Program-made: the position numbers and the translations under genes
Source: Turnera subulata
Lineage: Eukaryota; Streptophyta; Magnoliopsida; Malpighiales; Passifloraceae
Length of the DNA: 64,000 nt
Direction: 5' to 3'
NCBI GenBank assembly: GCA_028386065.3
Contig: JAKUCV010002172.1
Location: forward strand, 33,191-97,190
The notes under the pieces: model-generated
What the model was told of the DNA's origin: nothing
Databases searched by the model: none
What the model saw: only the letters and a program-made list of their open reading frames with translations
Part shown: piece by piece, positions 21,424 to 33,226 of the stretch
How positions within the stretch are numbered: the stretch's first letter is position 1
Layout of the letters: every line of letters starts with the position of its first letter

Positions 21424-23058
21424 ATGGCATTTGAGGGAAACATTATCAACAATGCATCCTTCTTTAATGGCCTCAACTTTGATCATTGGAAGTTTCGCAT
21501 GAAGACCTTTCTTGAAGGAAAGGATCTTGGGATGTGGGAAGTTGTAAATTCTCCTTAGTCACGTCCAATGAAGGAAATGAAGATCTGGAGTGAAGCTAAA
21601 ATGAAGAAAGCTAAACTAGATGCCCAAGCAAAGAATGCACTCCTTTGTGGCATCAGTCAAGCCGAATTTGAAAGAGTCAGATCATGTGAAACATCACATG
21701 AAATTTGGAGTACTCTATGCATTGCGCATAAAGGAACTAACCAAGTCAAAGAATCAAAGATGAATCGGCTGATGAGAGAGTTCGAGCTTTTCCAGATGTT
21801 GCCTGATGAAACAATACAAGAACTTGACACAAGATTCACCATCTTGTGTAACAACTTGGCTTGTCTTGGCAAGACCATTACAAATAAAGAAAAGGTAACA
21901 AAAAATTCTTCGATCTCTTCCTTCTGAATAGGAACCAAAGGTTACTGCTATTGAGGAAGCCAAAGACATGAACACTCTCACTTACAATGATCTTATGGGA
22001 ATTCTCATTGTTCATGGGTCAAAATTTGAGGAAAAACCAAAAAGAAAGAAGGATATAGCTCTCAAGTTTTCACATGAGAGTGATTCGGAAAGTGACCCAG
22101 ACGTTGCCTTAATTACAAGGAAATTTGTGAAATTCATGAAAAGGAGAAGCCTCAAGGGTAGGAACTTTAGAGGTGTGAAGGTTGATGAATCAAAGAAAGA
22201 GCAACTTTTGTGCTGTTGTTGTAATCAACCCGAGCACATCAAGGCCGAATGTCCCAACATACGAAAACCCAAGCTCAACAACTTCAAGAAAAAGGGTAAG
22301 AAAGCAATGACTGCATGGGATGACCTTGATTCTGATGATGCATCGGATGAAGAGGAATCAGCAAACCTTTATCTTATGGCACGAGAAGAAAACAGAGGTA
22401 AATCATTCCAACTCACCTAGCTTTTCTTTTGATGAACTACTTGATGCATATGAAGAATTATATGAAAGTTTTAAAGCCATGGCTAAGACAAACAAAGCAT
22501 TGAAAAGGAAGATTGAACTTTTAGAATCTGAAAAGAAAGAGTGCATGGTAAAAAATGAAGAAATGGCTAAAAATCTAACCCTGTGCAATAATGGCTTTGA
22601 AGACGCCAAAGTAGATAAAGAAACACTTGCTAAGTCACAAAAGGTTCTTGTGCAACAACTTGGTACATGTAAAGAAGAGAATACAAGACTTGCACATGAA
22701 AATGTGGATCTAAAAAAGACTATGGATTCTCTGAAAAGTATGCTTGAAAAATTTGATCATGGTAGTAAAGGTTTAGATATGATTCTAAGTCAACAAAGAC
22801 ATACATTACAAAAGGTAGGTCTTGGAGCTACACATCAGATTTTTCAAGCTAAGCCTAACTATGATTCTAATACCCGAAAAAATAAGCATATCATAGGACT
22901 GAATTTGTTAGGACTGCATCTAGCCATAACATCACTTCTCACTATTGTAATAGACATGGACACAAAATCAAGAATTGCATCTTTAGGAGAAAGAATTGCC
23001 CCATAAAGTTTATGCGGGTACCTAAAGGTACCAAGACTAATTCACAAGGACCCAAGCA
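21424..23058 (+). pseudogene. gag: Copia B Gag, broken
   Basis: The ATG at 21424 aligns with the start of C Gag (ATGGCxTTTGAGG). The N-terminus has the FNGxNFDxWKFRM pattern of DUF4219/UBN2-type copia Gag. The first knuckle, CCCCNQPEHIKAEC (about 22210-22255), keeps its ligands. The second (22937-22978) has Ser in place of the first Cys, where copy A has Cys. Breaks: TAG at 21556-21558, a frameshift and a TAG near 21900-21930, a frameshift near 22395, and a one-base loss near 22880. A coiled-coil segment spans about 22450-22780. Full length for the family, but it cannot be translated as one protein. Confidence 0.88.
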
Positions 23059-26000
23059 TGTTTGGGTACCTAAAACTTGACATTGCAACAGGTGAATGGG
23101 GATGAATGGGTGCTCGATAGTGGGTGTTCAAGACATATGACGGGTGATATGTCCAAGTTCTCATCCTTAAATCCAAGAGGTAAAGGTTCTGTCACCTTTG
23201 GCGACAAATCAAAAGGAAAGGTACTGGGTGTAGGCAATGCCGGTAAGGATCCAACCATTGAGCATGTGTTGTTAGTTCAAAGTCTAAAATTTAACTTACT
23301 TAGTATAAGTTAGTTGTGTGACCGTGGATGCAAAGTAATTTTTGAATCTAACAATTGCTTAGTAACTAACAATGATGATAATCAAACTTTGCTTGTTGGT
23401 AAAAGAAAAGGAAACTTATATTCCATTAATATGGTTGATGTCTCTAATCTGGAAAACAAGCGCTTAAATGTTAGTACAGAAACAGCTGAACTTTGGCATA
23501 GAAGATTGGGGCATGCACATCATGAGCTTCTTGCAAAACTTCAAAACAAGAAACTTGTGAGGGACTACCTATGTTGAAGTTTGAAAAAGAGAAGGTATGT
23601 CATTCATGCCAAATTGGAAAGCAATTCAAAAGCTCATTCATGCCTAAAAAGTGCAACTCCACTACCAAACCATTTGAGCTACTACTCTCCTTGATCTCTT
23701 TGGACCTATTAAAGTGGTAAGTCTTGGAGGTAAGTGCTACACTTTTGTTATTGTAGATGACAACTCTCGTTTCACATGGGTCATCTTCCTCTCACAAAAG
23801 GACCATGGACTTTATGAATTTGCTTCTTTGATAAGAAAACTTCAAAATGAAAAGGGTTATAAATTAGCCAAGATTAGGAGTGACCATGGTGGTGAATTTG
23901 ATAACCTTGTCTTTAATCATTTTTATGATGAACATGGCATTGAGCATACATTCTCAGCTCCTAGAACTCCCCAAAAAAATGGGGTAGCAGAAAGGAAGAA
24001 CTGAACTCTACAAGAAATGGGTAGGACAATGTTAAATGAACAATCTTTGCCAACTTATTTTTGGGCTGAAGCAGTAAATACTGCTTGCTATCCTAAACCG
24101 TGTAACAATTAGATCACAACTTGAGAAAACTCCATATGAGCTTTGGCATGATAGAAAGCCAAACATTAGCTACTTTGAGGTTTTTGGGTCAAAGTGCTTT
24201 ATACTAAATACCAAGGACTCCTTAGGTAAGTTTGATGCTAAATCTGATGATGGTGTGTTTCTTGGATACTCAACTAGGAGTAAAGCATATAGGGTCTATA
24301 ATAAAAGAACTCTTATAGTTGAGGAATCAATACATGTTGTATTTGATGAACTTGTGCAAACTAACAATGGTGTTGATGATGAGAATGTGCTTAGTCAGGA
24401 TAAACAACCAGGAGATATCCTTGTTGATATCCCTGAAAAATCTGCTGAGATTGAAAGGGAGGAAGAAGTGCCAATTGCAAGAGCAATTCAAAATGAAGCC
24501 CTTTCACAATCTACACCATCTGCTGTTCATGACGTTTTGGCATTGAAGGTGCCAAAAGGACTGTCAACCAGTGACATTATAGGGGATCCATCTAAAGGTG
24601 CAACTACAAGATCATCCTTGCACAATCTTAGTTCCCATCAAGATTTTCTCTCACAAATTGAGCCCAAAAATGTTGATGATGTCATCAATGATGAAAATTG
24701 GGTGATGGCTATGCAAGAAGAGCTCAATCAATTTGAGAAAAATGATGTGTGGAAATTAGTTCCTAGACCCGTCAATTACCCAATAATTGGAACTAAATGG
24801 GTATTTAGGAACAAATTGGATGAGGCTGGAAATGTGACAAGGAACAAAGCTAGGCTTGTGGCACAAAGCTACAACCAAGAAGAAGGAATTGACTTTGATG
24901 AGACTTTTGCACCCGTTGCTCGCCTAGAGTCCATTCGGATGCTACTTGCATATGCATCCTATAAGTCCTTCAAACTCTACCAAATGGATGTGAAAAGTGC
25001 CTTTCTGAATGGTGTAATCATGGAAGAGGTGTATGTGGAGCAACCTCCCGGATTTGAGGATTATGAGCATCCAAAACATGTCTATAAGCTTTAAAAGGCT
25101 CTATATGGACTCAAACAAGCTCCAAGGGCATGGTATGACAGGTTAAGTACATTTCTTCTTTCTCAAAATTTTGTTAGAGGTAAAGTTGATTCCACAGTCT
25201 TTGTGAAACACCAAAAGAATGACTTAATTATTGTGCAAATCTATGTTGATGATATATTATTTGGTGCTACTAATGATGCTCTATGCCAAGATTTTGAAAA
25301 GCTAATGCGTAGTGAATTCGAGATGAGCATGATGGGGGAACTAAACTTCTTTCTTGGATTCCAAATCAAACAATATGATGATGGCATTTTCATTGGTCAA
25401 ACTAAATATACAAAGGAGCTACTCAAACGGTTTGGCATGTCAAACGCCAAAGTGAGCCCAACTCCTATGAGCACAACAACAAAGCTTGATAAAGATGAAT
25501 TTGGTAAAGATGTGGACATTAAGAAATATAGAGGTATGATTGAAAGTTTCCTCTATCTTACTACATCTAGACCTGATATTATGTTCAGTGTGTGCTTGTG
25601 TGCTCATTTTCAAGCATGTCCTAAAGAACCTCATTTGAGGGCTATTAAAAGAATCTTTAAATATCTAAATGGAACACCCTCTCTAGGTCTTTGGTATCCC
25701 AAGGTTGAGTCATTTAATTTAATTGGATATTCTGATGCTAACTTTGCTGGATGCATGCTTGATAGAAAGAGTACTAGTGGGACATGCCAATTCTTAGGAA
25801 ATTCACTAGTTTCTTGGTCTAGTAAGAAACAAAATTCAGTGGCTACATCAACAATCGAGGTAGAGTATATGGCTGCAGGATCTTGTTGTGCACAACTTCT
25901 TTGGATAAAACAGACATTACTTGACTATGGTTTGAAATTTGACACTATACCAATCTTATGTGATAGTTCTAGTGCCATAAACTTGACTAAAAATCCTATT

Positions 26001-26186
26001 GAACACTGAAGAACTAAACACATAGAAATAAGGCACCATTTTATTAGAGATCATGTGCTTAAGAAAGATATAACACTTGATTTTGTCACAACCGAGAGGC
26101 AGCTTGCAGATATATTCACTAAACCCTTGAAGGAAGAACAATTTGCAAAAATTCCGTTGGAGCTAGGTATGTGTAATGCACCATAA
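23059..26186 (+). pseudogene. pol: Copia B Pol: protease, integrase, RT, RNase H (broken)
   Basis: The protease keeps WVLDSGCSRHMTG (about 23107-23145). A TAG near 23314 interrupts LLSIS-stop-L. Integrase (about 23490-24290) has the zinc-finger residues, SDHGGEF and GVAERKN, but is split by a one-base loss near 23562, extra bases near 23690, a TGA at 24002 (CGA in A) and a deletion near 24092. RT (24255-25094, then 25095-25450) has DVKSAFLNG and YVDDILFG and is split by TAA at 25092-25094. RNase H ends at 26186; a TGA near 26008 precedes the last 60 codons. RT is better preserved here than in A, and integrase worse. Confidence 0.9.
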
Positions 26187-26462
26187 ATTCAAAGACTTTC
26201 AGGTATGTTTTCTGATTATTCTAAGCATAAAACATGCATTCAGAACACACACATATCACTTAGAAAATCTGAGCTATGATGAGCCTAAAAAGGATGGGCT
26301 AGAAGTGTACACAAAGTGGGTTAATGGTCAAAAAAGGAATCTGGACGATTTGGCATCTCAGAGACCACTATAGCGATCGAAGAAAGATATGGATTAAAAT
26401 AATAAGCACAGATCTGACAGTGCAAGTGGGTGAAAAAAGCGGCTACAGTAACTCTTGGACGG
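26187..26462 (+). other. Copia B spacer, left of the hAT insertion
   Basis: Non-coding, alignable with 10044-10330 of copy A. Its last 8 bases, TTGGACGG (26455-26462), are the left copy of the hAT target duplication. Confidence 0.7.
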
Positions 26463-27121
26463 TAGGGGTGAGCAAATCGTCGGTTCGGCACGGGATGATT
26501 CGGTATGATTTTGCCGACACCCCTAAATTCCGACCGACGCCGAGCCATTTATCCCTCTATGCCGATCGGCATGGTACCGAGCAGTACTGACGTCGGTACG
26601 GTCGGCTTTGAGCCCTGCCGATGCAGACAATATAACCAAGGCAGGAACTCAAATTTTCCAGAATTTCAAACATTCAAGCATTCAATCAAGGTACTTTTAA
26701 TGTTCAAATATTCAAATCCTTAATCCATTACAAACCAGCAAGCATGAAACTGTTAATAATATCCAAATCCAGCAACCAGTAGGAAAGATGACAACAAGTT
26801 ACAATCACATAACCAAATATCAGAAATACTCAAATACGTCAGAATCAAATCATAATCTTGAACTTCAAGTCTTCAACTCCTCATCCTAGAATTGGACTCC
26901 ACAGCAGCAACACCTGAGAATGGAAATGAATGTGATTATGAATTTATGACAACGCACGAATTCAAGAGCAAAATAAGCACAAGAACAGTTAGTTAACAAG
27001 AGGCAAAGACTAACAAAAAAACTCACCAATCCATCACTGATTTCTTTCAGACTTCAATTGTATTATCTTGAAGCAGCAGGTCTCCCATTTCTGCAATAAT
27101 CAACAATCATTATATGGCGAA

Positions 27122-29470
27122 TTAGTAGAATAGATGGAAAAAAGTATAAAAAACAACAATAAGATGGACTACAACAATACCTTTCTCAAGTCTGTCTACA
27201 TTAACTGGAGGTTCATCAAGATCCAATTCACTCTTATAATCTGCATTTCCAGCTCTAATCCATTCTTGTGCGCAGATAAGAGCTTGCATAATTTTTGGAC
27301 TTAGTGAACTCCTATATGGATCTAAAACCCTACCACTAGTGCTGAAGACTGATTCTGATGCAAATAGTTGCACTAGAACTGCAAGGACATCTCGAGCCAT
27401 ACAAGACAGAACTGGGAACCTAGGAGAATTGATCTGCCACCACCTCAAAATGTTAAAACTCTTGACATCATCTTCAGCAGCCTCTGCAAGATACTTTTCC
27501 AGCTCAGTCTTTGCTTCACTGCTGTCACCATGCCTTATCCTCTTGAATTCCCTCTTTAAATCATCTTTGAAAACCCTCCTTCTGTCCCTTTCTTATTCAA
27601 CTCTTTTAGAACTCCCAACATCAACAGATGCAGTAGAAACAGAGGCTGATGATGATGATACCTCACTGGCAGTGGCAGCAGATTGTGTTGGAGGGCGAGA
27701 TGGAGGAAACAGCATCAACTGGTATGCTTCAAACATACCTTTAGTAGCCTCTTGGACCCTTTCCCACATTCTAGAACCTGTCACTTAACCATACACTTTC
27801 TTTAAAGAGAAGTGAATATACCCATACTTGTACCTCGGATCCAGAATTGATGCAATAAATGGCACCATATTACACTTCTCGATCTCACCCCAATATTTGT
27901 CAAATTTAGACTTCATATTCTGAGCCATGATGCTCGTTTATATATCATCATCATCAATCCACTTAAGCAACATTCCATGTAGAGAAATAATTTCTTCAAA
28001 ATAGGCATTACAAGTAACATATGAAGTACCATAAATGAAATTGGTGAGATCATAGAAGTTGCCTAGATAGTTGCACAACCTCCTCGCATTAGACCAATCT
28101 TCATGTGTAGGTATCCCCGGCCAGTCTTCTTCAACTCCTTTATCAAAAGCCTCCATGTCCTTCTTGAAATTGTGATCCTCAATAGTGAAATTGTCAAATG
28201 CTCCTTCAAACTTACAGGCGGTATCCAACATGATAATTGTTGAATTCCACCTAGTAAGAACATCAATGGGCAGCAAGGCTTTGCTTTGAATTCCTTCAGC
28301 AACAACACACTCCCTAAATTTTTTCAACCTAGCAGGAGACTGCCTAACATATCTAACAGCCCTACGAATTCTGTAGACTGCCCTCCCTGTGCATTTCAAT
28401 CCATCACCTACAATCAGATTAATAATATATGCCACACACCTCATATGCATGTACTTACACCCCATCACACTCCCTTTCCACTTGCCTATCTTCCTTTGCA
28501 AGTGGTGTACAGCAACATCATTTGAGGATGCATTGTCAACTGTGATTGTAAAAACACTACTTATCTCCCACTCATTCAAACACTTCTCAATAGTAGCAGC
28601 AATTTTTTCCCCTTTGTGACTACCTATGGGACAAAGATTCAACACATATTTTCTCAACTTCCACTCATTATCAACGAAATGGGTTGTCAGACTCATGTAA
28701 TTTATCCTCTAAATCGAGGTCTATGTGTCGGTAGTGAGACAAACCCTCTGACAATTTGATTTAATAAACTGCCTAAGATGCTTTTTCTCATCAAGATAAA
28801 ATTGGAGACAGTCTCTAGAAATTGTCCACCGAGGAAGCATCTTGAACCTAGGACATGCTACTAACATCAACTTCTTAAAACCATGACCATCTTCAAACCT
28901 AAAAGGCAATTCATCATTAATGGTCATACACGCTAAAGCTTTCCTAACAGTCTCCTGATCAAACTTATAAGCAGACAAACTACCCTTTCCCTCCTCATCC
29001 TCACCATGAAATAGCTCAGTTTGACAATAATCATCTATGCTACGGTTCTGGAGGCATCTTTTCAAATGAGCTAACATACCCGATGTGCCGTTCTTTTTTG
29101 AATCCGCTCTGAATTCTTGACCACATCGTTTGCATTTCCCAATTCTGACCCCGCCTGGGTTGTCAATCTTCTGGAAATGCTCCCAGACCTTTGACCTATC
29201 CTTGCTCTTGTTCACATTCTTTGTCACTGGTACAATCATCTTCCCTTCAGCTGTTGGTGTTCCTCCTCCTCCCTGGTTTTGCCCCTTTGTTGTTTCTGGT
29301 GCTGCTCCGTTTGAAGGTGGTGGTGGCAGTGGGGGTGTAAGCATTGGTGCAGGTTGAGGAGGCTGATATGATGAAGGACAACCAACATCCATCCCAGCTG
29401 CGGTTGCTTTCTCACTCACAGGCACTACAGAACTTTCTGCTACAGACTCAGTGTGTCCAATCTTCACCAT
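27122..29470 (-). pseudogene. hAT transposase (zf-BED, RNase H-like, hAT dimerization), broken
   Basis: Cut-and-paste transposase. Start ATG at 29470. The N-terminus is Pro/Gly rich. A BED zinc finger at residues about 94-140 has CxxC in GKCKRCGQEF and H...C in HLKRC. The catalytic region begins with LTTDT near 28725; HFVD, TVDNASSND and the insertion-domain segments follow. The hAT C-terminal dimerization motif ASESVFSTSGRVLDPYRSSL is at about 27290-27360. Stops: two TAGs between 28721 and 28690, TAA at 27938-27940, TAA near 27785 and TAA near 27590. The frame is otherwise continuous, so this is decay by point mutation. Closest to plant RICESLEEPER/Ac-type proteins by pattern; whether the source element was autonomous is inferred from the full domain set. 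Confidence 0.92.
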
Positions 29471-30546
29471 CTACACACACAGAAACCAATAAGCACACAC
29501 ACAATCACAGACAGAAACCACACAGTCACTCTCAAGAAGATAACCAACAGAAAATAATAAAATTACTCAACAAATTCGAGCTTCAACACAAACAGAAACA
29601 TATATGCTTTAACTAAAATAAAAGAGCATCATTATATGGCGAATTTAAAGATAAGGATATCAGACATGCTTACCTTAGCGAATTGGGGAATTAGGGCTTC
29701 GAATGAGGGAAGAGAGTGAGGGGTCGATACTCGATTATTTACCGAATTCGAGCTTTGATTGAGTTGTGGGAGAATTAGGGTTCTAGGTTTTGGGGATTGT
29801 TTGCTTGATTTTGGGAATTAGGGTTTCAAATTGGGGAATTAGGATTTCCATTTTCGAGAGAGGGAAGGGAATCTGGGAATGAAGGACTCGAATATTTAAC
29901 GAATTCGAGCTTCGATTGGGTGTAGGGAGTATTAGGGTTATAGTAATTTGGGGGCTTTTTGTTTTGATTTGGGAATTAGGGTTTGTGACACTCAGACTCA
30001 GACATTGAATCGAAGGAAGGTGGGTGGATGGATTGATTGGAGGAGAAGAGATTAGAGAGGAGGGCCGCGGTGGAGAAGGAAGGAGGCCGGCCGGAGTCCA
30101 GACTCCAGACCAGAGAGAGACTGAGACAGAGAGGATCGATCGTGAGATTGAGAGTTAAGAGAGAGAGAGAGTTGAGAGCGGCGAGACTAGAGGGAGAGAG
30201 AGTGAAATTTGTTAGTGTGATTTTTAGGGTTTTATCTCTGTGTGTGTTTTCGGTGGAATTTGGGTTGGGGCTTGGAAATATGGGTTAGTTGGGCTATTGG
30301 GTATTTAGGTTAGGATAATTATTTATTTTGGGTTGGGGTTATAGGGGGTGCTGGGCCTGGCGGTATCGGCCTGTGCCGAGTACCGTCGGCTCGAAACCCA
30401 GCCGACCGATTCAACCTGTCGGTTTCCTCGACACGGTACAAACAGAGGGGGTAATTCGTGGGGTTGGCCGTTTTTCGAGCCGATACCGTCGGTTTAACCA
30501 CGGTATTGGCACGGTACGGTCGGTCCGGTACATTTGCTCACCCCTA
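29471..30546 (-). other. 5' flank of hAT transposase and left subterminal region
   Basis: Non-coding. A segment of about 150 bp around GAATTCGAGCTT...GGGAATTAGGGTTT occurs twice (about 29730-29830 and 29885-29985), a diverged tandem duplication. It would hold the transposase promoter. Confidence 0.5.
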
Positions 30547-30778
30547 TTGGACGGTGAGGCAGTTTGTCTGCCGATGATAACCGTTACCTACAGGTCTATT
30601 CGGTTGAGTGTTAGTGCAGCAATAAAACTCTTTATTAACCGTTAGACACAAAGATCAACCTAACTCCACAACTTAAAAGACTTACCTTATCCAACCTCAC
30701 CTCAAACCGACTTTCTCACCTTCACACCCAAAATCAAAGCTAACCTCAATCAATCCTCTAAAGTTTCGGTTACTAGAT

Positions 30779-32729
30779 ATGGGAAGAGCAAAGATTTCCT
30801 CCAAACCCTCAAACACCGAGAATCTTATACCTCCTACCTCCCCAAAGAATTCCTCTACCAGAGTCACCAGAAGCTCAAAACCCCCTTCATCAACTCCATC
30901 TACAAGACCTCCAAATACTTTACCAAAACCTCCTAAAAAGCGAAAACACTCCTCTCCGAAGATGTCTTCCACACCTTCAAATCCACCTAAACCAATCACT
31001 GGCCAAGAGGCTGCAAAAACTCTTGCAAACATTGCAGCCTCCACAGATGAGTTCCTATCCTAGATTCGAATTCCACCACACCTCACTGATCCCATTGAGC
31101 AGACAAAATTTCGTGCTTTGAAGATGAAATCAATGATTGATCACTTTGTGAAGGAACTTGATCTTGAGAAGCAGGCCAAGGTACTTGAGCTTGTTCAAAA
31201 ACAACCCTCACTTATTGACCATCCTCCTGCTGACAATCCATCCATGACCCAGAATGTTTTTGAGGTTCCTCCTAACCCTACTCCTGAAAATCAACCAGAG
31301 AACCCTAGAAACTCCTCTTAGAAAACTCTCTCAGATGATAACACTCCCTTAGCCCAGAAATATCCATCCAAAAGAGCCAAAACCACTGCTACTAAGAAGT
31401 CCACTCGACCTAAAAAGCTTATGGCATCTGCGATGCCAAAGCGGACGCTAAAGGACAACACTGGGTACAAAGGTTGAAAACATCTGCATCTAGAAAAGGG
31501 AAAGAAAAAATGGTTTATGAAGTTGCTGAATAAGAGGAAGAGGATGAGGATGACGATGAAGTGATTCCGGATGTAACCCCTGAGGGAGTAACCAGGGATA
31601 CACCTATGGTGCCTGAGGATGAAGAAGAAGGATTTGAGAGTGAAGAATGCTACGAACCCTCGATCAAGCATGTCAGCAAGTCAGGGAAAATCTCTAGGTC
31701 CAAAAGGAAGCCCAAGAAGATTGTTGATGATGAGGAGGAAGAGAAGGATCCCACCAGAATCGTGGGCAGTGCTTTCAAATTTCTGAAATTTGTTTCTGTC
31801 AACTTTGAGGATTTGATTGGGTCTGCTGTTGTAGAAATAGTAGAGCAGGCTCAACTCACCACACTAGCTACTCCACAGGTATCTGCTGATGAATCCTTGG
31901 TTCAGGATTTCCACACAAATATGTTACCTAAGCATGATGATATTGGTAATGTTACTGGTCTTCAAAGCACGATTTGTGGGATCTCTGTCTTTGTCAATGC
32001 CATATTGATTAGGAAGCTGCTGAAATTGAAAAAAGGACCTGTTAGGTACTATAACACTACTTCTGGAAATCCTATCAATGTACCCGACACACCTAGCGTT
32101 TCTGAGCAGAGGAAGTTGTTATTTGGGCAGTCCACCAAGAAGGGTTCCTATCAGGATCTCTGTCCCGAGCATAGGTTGGTTCTTTATTTTATCACAAGAG
32201 TCTTAATTCCCCTGGAGGACACCAGACCTTGCTCAAGACTTATGACATGTGGCTTCTGGGTTGTGTGTTGACGAATAGTCCTATTGATTATGGGTACATC
32301 ATCTTTCACCATCTTCGTCTCTCTGCTGCTCAACCTTATGAAAGCCTCATCACCTTGATTGCTCATCACTTCGGTGTGATTCACACTGAAGTGCATCATC
32401 CAGTACTTGGTGACTCCTTCTGCACTGCCACTCTTAGCAAAATGAACCTCGAAAAGAATAAGCATGGAGTTTTCTATGTGGTTCAACCGAGTGCCTCTGA
32501 GGATGCTTGCATTGAGGCTCTAACTGAGGAGAAAAAGGATGTGAAGGAAGAGCTGTATGAGCTTAAAGGTATGTTGAAGAAGATTTTGGAAATGGGAAAA
32601 GCTCAACTGGATCTGTTGGTTGCCGAGAATGAGGTTGAGACAACCATTGAAGGAGATGAGGATGATGACGGTAGTGATGATGTTGAGTCCATTGATTCCT
32701 CGTCCAGCCAGAAATCTGCCAGTGTTTGA
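30779..32729 (+). pseudogene. Third ORF of copia B (same family as 10536-12503), broken
   Basis: ATG at 30779, TGA at 32727-32729. It aligns along its length with the A copy: Ser/Pro/Lys-rich N-terminus, acidic middle, globular segment (about 31890-32400) and C-terminal coiled coil (about 32510-32630). Breaks differ from A: TAG near 31060 where A has CAG, TAG near 31318, a frameshift near 31470, TAA near 31530, and a two-base loss near 32210. It reads CAG at about 32106 where A has TAG. No signal peptide or membrane span. Having two independently decayed copies lets the ancestral length be judged at about 650 residues. Confidence 0.75.
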
Positions 32730-33212
32730 CCTCTCATGGCTATCCAGATCTGATGCTCAATTAAGATCATGCATGTGTATCTGTTTTATGTACTTTGCTA
32801 GTTGTTGTGGCATCTTCGGTGCCATTGTGTCTTTCTATTGTTGTCTACTTGGTTCTTGACTGGTTCTGTCTACTATCTGTTGCTGTTGTTTCTGTTATGG
32901 CTTCTTCCATGCCAATCTGTCTGCCCTTGTTGTGCTTTTTGTGATGCCAAAAGGGGGAGAGATTACTAGGTTGCGGGAGAGATTTAGGTTCGGGAGCATG
33001 TGGATCTGTGTTTTTCGACATGTTCATTCTTTTTTATTATAATGTGGCTTCAAAATTCTCTGTCTTCAACTTATTTTTCTGCTCCTTGTGCTCTAACCAT
33101 TTGAATGATGCACAAATTGGATAAATATTTTTGATAGGGGGAGCATATGTTGAGGGGGAGCTTAGAATACACAAAATTCACATCTCCACATAGTTTAAGG
33201 TTTGTCATCATC
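32730..33212 (+). other. 3' untranslated region of copia B
   Basis: Non-coding, T-rich, with the same extra GGGGGAG purine runs as copy A (about 32949-32961, 33137-33143 and 33153-33160). Confidence 0.6.
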
Positions 33213-33226
33213 AAAAAGGGGGAGAA
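33213..33226 (+). other. Polypurine tract of copia B
   Basis: AAAAAGGGGGAGAA directly before the 3' LTR, identical to copy A. Confidence 0.8.

Larger units (their letters stand above)
26463..30546 (-). mobile_element. hAT DNA transposon with decayed transposase gene
   Basis: Terminal inverted repeats TAGGGGTGAGCAAAT (26463) and ATTTGCTCACCCCTA (ending 30546). The perfect 8-bp duplication TTGGACGG flanks it on both sides (26455-26462 and 30547-30554), the hAT hallmark. Subterminal regions are rich in short CGGTAC/GTCGG motifs on both strands, as in Ac-like elements. Total 4084 bp. It inserted into copia B after B itself landed, since copy A lacks it. Confidence 0.95.

Noticed and set aside
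29760..29990. Telomere-like AGGGTTT words (also near 15062 and 15122)
   Set aside because: Scattered single or double words within an hAT leader and a 60-bp tandem repeat, not a telomeric array.
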